The notes under the pieces: generated by a model
Databases searched by the model: none
What the model saw: only the letters and a program-made list of their open reading frames with translations
Told to the model about the DNA's origin: nothing
Part shown: piece after piece, positions 6,949 through 9,670 of the stretch
Layout: every line of letters begins with the position of its first letter
Numbering within the stretch: the stretch's first letter is position 1
Made by a program: the position numbers and the translations under genes
Assembly: GCA_030731695.1 (NCBI GenBank)
Contig: JANQTK010000354.1
Span: 1 to 9,670 of the forward strand
Direction of reading: 5' to 3'
Origin: Polaribacter sp.
GTDB lineage: Bacteria; Bacteroidota; Bacteroidia; Flavobacteriales; Flavobacteriaceae
DNA length: 9,670 bases

Positions 6949-7655
6949 TACTCATTAGTGATTTCCAACATCTCAATATCAAAAACTAATGTTGAGAATG
7001 GTTTGATTAAATCTCCTCTTTGTTGTGCACCATAAGCCAATTCTTGAGGAATATACAAACGATATTTTGCGCCTTTATTCATCAATAATAAACCTTCGCT
7101 AAATCCTGCAATGAATTGAGTAGGAGTTGCATCAATAGGCTCTTTTCTATCTACTGAGCTATCAAAAACTTGACCATCAATGGTAGTTCCATGATAATGA
7201 ATTTTAATTTTTGAGGTTGGTAAAGCTACATCACCTGAACCTTGTGCGATTACTTCATATTGCAAACCGCTTTCAGTAGTAATAACTCCTTTTTTTACTT
7301 TGTTTTCAGCTAAGAAATCTTCACCTGCTTTTTTAACAGCGCCAAATTTTTCCTCAGCATCTTTTTGAGCTTTTTCTTGTTGTAATTTTTGGAAGAATTT
7401 GCTTAAAAAAGCATTTAAATCCTCTTGTTTGATCAACAAATTCGTTGAATCAATTCCATTTCTATACCCTTGTAAAAATAAATCAGTATTTGCTTCTTCA
7501 AAATTAGCTTTCACTTTCACTGCCATGTCTAATCCTAAGGCATAACTTGCTGAATCGATTTCCGTTTTTAAAGAAGTAACTTCTTTTGGTTTGTTGTTAC
7601 ACGAAATTAAACTTGTAAGTGCTACAAGCATTGCGAAATTTTTTAAAATTCTCAT
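6948..7655 (-). CDS. FkpA/FklB-type FKBP peptidyl-prolyl isomerase lipoprotein
   Basis: A 235-residue lipoprotein isomerase that should speed proline cis-trans isomerisation and help fold exported proteins. The signal peptide ends in LISC with Cys19. Residues ~31-115 form the helical FKBP_N dimerisation/chaperone domain (DSASYALGLDMA at 34-45; a long Lys/Glu-rich helix at 80-118). The FKBP domain spans ~123-233. Its active pocket is essentially complete by comparison with FKBP12: Tyr154 in IHYHG, Phe164-Asp165 in VFDSS, Ile182, Phe185 in place of Trp59, Tyr208 in LAYG, and Phe225 in TLVFDIEML. It is the only member of the local triplet with an intact FKBP site. It starts 2 nt after gldI and its stop overlaps the next ATG, so the three lipoproteins are probably co-translated. 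Met9 is an alternative start but would destroy the signal peptide. Confidence 0.95.
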   Translation of the reverse strand: MRILKNFAMLVALTSLISCNNKPKEVTSLKTEIDSASYALGLDMAVKVKANFEEANTDLFLQGYRNGIDSTNLLIKQEDLNAFLSKFFQKLQQEKAQKDAEEKFGAVKKAGEDFLAENKVKKGVITTESGLQYEVIAQGSGDVALPTSKIKIHYHGTTIDGQVFDSSVDRKEPIDATPTQFIAGFSEGLLLMNKGAKYRLYIPQELAYGAQQRGDLIKPFSTLVFDIEMLEITNE

Positions 7656-7657
7656 TT

Positions 7658-8194
7658 TTAGTTTGTTAATTTAATTAATGTTACTGTACTTTTTATTGAT
7701 TGGTTTACACCTATTTTCTTTCCATCACCTAAAACACCAAAAGCGTTGTAAAATGGAAGCACAAATGTAATGGTTTCTCCTGTCTTCATCAACTTTATTC
7801 CTTTTTGTAAGCCAGAAATAAAATCTTCTTTGTCAATTTTATATGTTTTTTGTCCTAATTCCTCTTTACTATATATAATAGAGTCATTTAAATCAGTTAT
7901 TTGGTACTCAATTACAACTTCATCTCCTATTTTTGGAGTAGGCAAATTTTCTTCAACTTTATGGATATATGCATACCAAAAACCTTCTGACGATTGTTTG
8001 TAATTAAGTATTGTATCATTTTTAATCAACTTTGCAATCATTTGATCTTCTAATCTGTTGATTTTTTTAGAATCTTCTATAACTTCTTTGTAAAAAATAG
8101 TAGATGGTTTTGGATTGATAGGTCTTCTGGGTTCGATTTTAGAACATCCAAAAAGAAATAAAAAACTCAACAATAAAATAGAATTAGTTTTCAT
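7658..8194 (-). CDS. gldI: Gliding motility-associated FKBP-like lipoprotein GldI
   Basis: GldI is a lipoprotein required for gliding and chitin use in Flavobacterium johnsoniae, probably by helping fold or stabilise other motility/type IX secretion proteins. This 178-residue protein has a lipoprotein signal with lipobox LFGC (Cys17), then RRPINPKPS, a helical stretch (~34-60), GFWYAYIHK (71-79) and an FKBP-like domain (~85-178) including GDEVVIEYQITD (90-101), SGLQKGIKLMKTGE (127-140) and DGKKIG (157-162). The FKBP catalytic positions are largely lost: Tyr97 is kept, but the Phe36-Asp37 pair aligns with Tyr108-Ser109, and the Tyr82 position seems to be Phe152. Assignment rests on length, the arginine-rich segment after the lipid Cys, the degenerate FKBP core and the gene neighbourhood. 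Its first 11 nt overlap the end of the upstream DHH gene, implying coupled translation. Confidence 0.9.
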   Translation of the reverse strand: MKTNSILLLSFLFLFGCSKIEPRRPINPKPSTIFYKEVIEDSKKINRLEDQMIAKLIKNDTILNYKQSSEGFWYAYIHKVEENLPTPKIGDEVVIEYQITDLNDSIIYSKEELGQKTYKIDKEDFISGLQKGIKLMKTGETITFVLPFYNAFGVLGDGKKIGVNQSIKSTVTLIKLTN

Positions 8195-9212
8195 AAGAAT
8201 TTTCTAAAGCTGATGCATAATTGGGTAATAATGAGATAAATTTATCTAACGTTTCCTCTAAAGAAATTGTTGATTTTCCTCCTGCTGCATTGTCATGTCC
8301 TCCACCTTCAAAATGATTTCTAGCAAATTGATTTACAGAAAAACTTCCTTTTGAACGAAAAGAAATTTTAATGATGTTTTGCTCTTTATCTTCAATGAAA
8401 ATGGCAGCAAAAACAATTCCTTTAATTGATAAAGCGTAATTTACAACCCCTTCAGAGTCTCCCTTTTGGAACTCAAATCTGTTTTTTTCTTCGTCAGTTA
8501 ACGTGATAAAAGCCGTTTTGTAATCTTCTAATACTTTTAGGTTTTGCAAAGCTTGCCCCAATAAAAGTAGTCTATTTTTTGAATTGGAATCATACACATT
8601 TGAATGAATTCTGTCGTTTTCAGCGCCTTTATCAATCAAATCTGCAATAATTCTGTGTGTTTTACTTGTGGTAGATCTAAAGCGAAATGAACCTGTATCT
8701 GTCATTATTCCTGTGTATAAACAGGTGGCAATATTTTTATCAATTAAATCTAAATCATCATTCATTTCTATGAATTGATAAACCATTTGTGCTGTTGAAC
8801 AAATTTCGATATCAGAGTACATGTAAGTAAAATCATCTGGTTGTTGATGATGATCAATCAACACGAAATCGTTTGGATATTTTTGCAATGTTTGTTGCAT
8901 ATCATCACCAACTCTATGCAATGCATTAAAATCCAACAAAAAAATAATTTCTGAGTTTGAAATTGCTTTTTGTGCTTGTTTGTTTTGCCAATCAAAACGA
9001 AAAGTAGTTTCAGATCCAGGCAACCAATGTAAAAAATCTGGATATTCATTAGGAACCAAAACCGTACAATCGTGTCCTTTTTTGTCTAAATAATGTTTGA
9101 GCCCAAGTGTTGATCCAATTGCATCTCCATCTGGGTTTTTGTGACCAATAATCACAATATTTCTAGAAATCTCTAAAAACTTTTTTAGTTCGTTTATACC
9201 TTTTAAAATCAT
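8184..9212 (-). CDS. nrnA: DHH/DHHA1 phosphoesterase, NrnA type (nanoRNase/pAp phosphatase)
   Basis: A 342-residue cytosolic Mn-dependent phosphoesterase. Family members with this layout degrade 2-5 nt RNA fragments and dephosphorylate pAp from sulfate assimilation. The DHH domain (~1-190) shows motif I HKNPDGDAIG (24-33, His24, Asp28 and Asp30), motif II LLDFN (92-96, Asp94), motif III Asp120-His121-His122 with the trailing QQPD, and motif IV MTDTGSFRFRS (170-180). The DHHA1 domain (~230-342) carries ISFRSKGSFSVNQFA (283-297) and the substrate-binding GGGHDNAAGG (303-312). All metal ligands are present. Some relatives instead hydrolyse cyclic dinucleotides or their linear products, but the GdpP-type PAS and GGDEF modules are absent. 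It is the first gene of the operon, and its last 11 nt lie inside gldI. The ATG at 9212 lies just downstream of a promoter-like pair. Confidence 0.93.
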   Translation of the reverse strand: MILKGINELKKFLEISRNIVIIGHKNPDGDAIGSTLGLKHYLDKKGHDCTVLVPNEYPDFLHWLPGSETTFRFDWQNKQAQKAISNSEIIFLLDFNALHRVGDDMQQTLQKYPNDFVLIDHHQQPDDFTYMYSDIEICSTAQMVYQFIEMNDDLDLIDKNIATCLYTGIMTDTGSFRFRSTTSKTHRIIADLIDKGAENDRIHSNVYDSNSKNRLLLLGQALQNLKVLEDYKTAFITLTDEEKNRFEFQKGDSEGVVNYALSIKGIVFAAIFIEDKEQNIIKISFRSKGSFSVNQFARNHFEGGGHDNAAGGKSTISLEETLDKFISLLPNYASALENSYEN

Positions 9213-9218
9213 AGGTTG

Positions 9219-9246
9219 CGAATATACAATTTAATAAGAATCTCAA
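9219..9246 (-). promoter_or_regulatory. Probable promoter of the nrnA-gldI operon
   Basis: On the minus strand a TTG (9246-9244, inside a T-rich run) is followed after 17 nt by TATATTCG (9226-9219). The latter is one base off the Bacteroidota -7 consensus TAnnTTTG. The spacing is at the low end of the usual 17-23 nt. The -7 box ends 6 nt before the ATG, so the transcript would be leaderless or nearly so. It is the best candidate upstream of this operon, but the short leader is a reason for caution. Confidence 0.42.
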
Positions 9247-9336
9247 AAAGTAATTTGGATTAGAAATAAGAGAATAAAATGTTAATTAAAATTGAAAGTA
9301 AATTTAATTGTTTTCAAAAGAGATTGAAGGCAATTA

Positions 9337-9366
9337 TTGTTTATACCATATAAAACCGTACTTTTG
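9337..9366 (+). promoter_or_regulatory. Promoter of ndk (TTG-N19-TACTTTTG)
   Basis: TTG (9337-9339), a 19-nt spacer and TACTTTTG (9359-9366) match both elements of the Bacteroidota primary sigma-factor promoter at ideal spacing. The ATG follows 21 nt after the -7 box, leaving an A-rich leader of about 15 nt, a layout typical for well-translated genes of this phylum. It is the clearest promoter in the window. Confidence 0.72.
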
Positions 9367-9387
9367 CAAAAAATTTAAAAAAACAGA

Positions 9388-9670
9388 ATGGCTACAAATA
9401 GAACATTTACCATGATCAAACCAGATGCAGTTGAAAACGGACATACTGGAGCAATTTTAGCACAAATTAATGCAGCAGGTTTTCGTATTGTTGCATTGAA
9501 AAAAACGCAAATGACCAAAAACGATGCAGGAACTTTTTATGAAGTTCATAAGGAGCGTCCATTTTTTGGAGAATTGGTTGAATTTATGACAAGAGGTCCA
9601 ATTGTTGCTGCAATTTTAGAAAAAGAAAATGCAGTGGAAGATTTTAGAACTTTAATTGGTGCTACAAATC
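9388..9670 (+). CDS. ndk: Nucleoside diphosphate kinase, N-terminal part
   Basis: Ndk moves the gamma-phosphate of ATP to other (d)NDPs through a phospho-histidine, keeping the NTP and dNTP pools balanced. I read 94 full codons from the ATG at 9388 to the window edge; about 45 residues of a usual ~139 are missing. Visible motifs are RTFTMIKPDAV (5-15) with nucleotide-binding Lys11, FYEVHKERPFF (50-60) with Tyr51 and Phe59, FMTRGP (66-71), and FRTLIGATN (86-94) with Arg87 and Thr93. The catalytic His (near 117) lies beyond the window and cannot be checked. It is divergent from the nrnA operon across 175 bp and has its own promoter. Identity is certain from the N-terminal two thirds. Confidence 0.97.
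   Translation, partial: MATNRTFTMIKPDAVENGHTGAILAQINAAGFRIVALKKTQMTKNDAGTFYEVHKERPFFGELVEFMTRGPIVAAILEKENAVEDFRTLIGATN

Noticed and set aside
7658..8194. gldI as an ordinary active FKBP isomerase
   Set aside because: The pocket residues that define active FKBPs are mostly replaced; length, signal and context fit GldI better.
9279..9353. 24-codon plus-strand open frame before ndk
   Set aside because: Very short, ends before the ndk -7 box, has no initiation signal and overlaps the promoter region; most likely chance in AT-rich DNA.
1..9670. Mobile element, defence system or CRISPR content
   Set aside because: All genes are recognisable core or family-typical genes. I saw no transposase, integrase, direct-repeat array or base-composition break on reading both strands.

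Overview
The window reads as ordinary chromosomal DNA of a member of the Bacteroidota, most likely a Flavobacteriaceae species. The DNA is strongly AT-rich. A GldI-type gliding-motility lipoprotein is present. Candidate promoters show the Bacteroidota -7 consensus TAnnTTTG, and no Shine-Dalgarno sequence is obvious before the starts I examined. I see no insertion sequence, phage gene, CRISPR array, tRNA or rRNA.

Layout: (1) 1-584, minus strand, is the N-terminal part of pyrD (quinone-type dihydroorotate dehydrogenase), cut by the window edge. (2) 627-3053, minus strand, is pheT (phenylalanyl-tRNA synthetase beta chain), with an intrinsic terminator at 597-621 squeezed between it and pyrD. (3) 3243-5243, plus strand, is a membrane-anchored LTA-synthase/sulfatase-family enzyme, divergent from pheT. 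(4) 5232-9212, minus strand, is a compact five-gene cluster. In transcription order it holds an NrnA-type DHH phosphoesterase, gldI, an FkpA/FklB-type FKBP lipoprotein, a cyclophilin-FKBP fusion lipoprotein and a PAP2 lipid phosphatase. Junctions are an 11-nt overlap, a 2-nt gap, a 1-nt overlap (TAATG) and a 1-nt gap, so this is almost certainly one operon with translational coupling. (5) 9388-9670, plus strand, is the start of ndk (nucleoside diphosphate kinase), divergent from that operon and cut by the window edge.

Functionally, the core of the operon makes three consecutive lipoproteins built on peptidyl-prolyl isomerase folds, probably acting on folding or assembly of exported proteins, including the gliding/type IX secretion machinery in the case of GldI. 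The flanking genes are nucleotide and translation housekeeping (nrnA, ndk, pyrD, pheT) and envelope lipid or polymer phosphate chemistry (the LTA-synthase-like enzyme and the PAP2 enzyme, which are convergent and overlap by 12 nt). There are three intergenic gaps, all under 200 bp: 585-626, 3054-3242 and 9213-9387. They hold the terminator and promoter-like motifs listed.

I do not see a clearly undescribed system. The most unusual points are the immunophilin triplet with differing conservation of the FKBP site, a class 1-like Cys in a class 2-like PyrD, a TTG-started PAP2 gene, and a symmetric A/T hairpin carrying both convergent stop codons.
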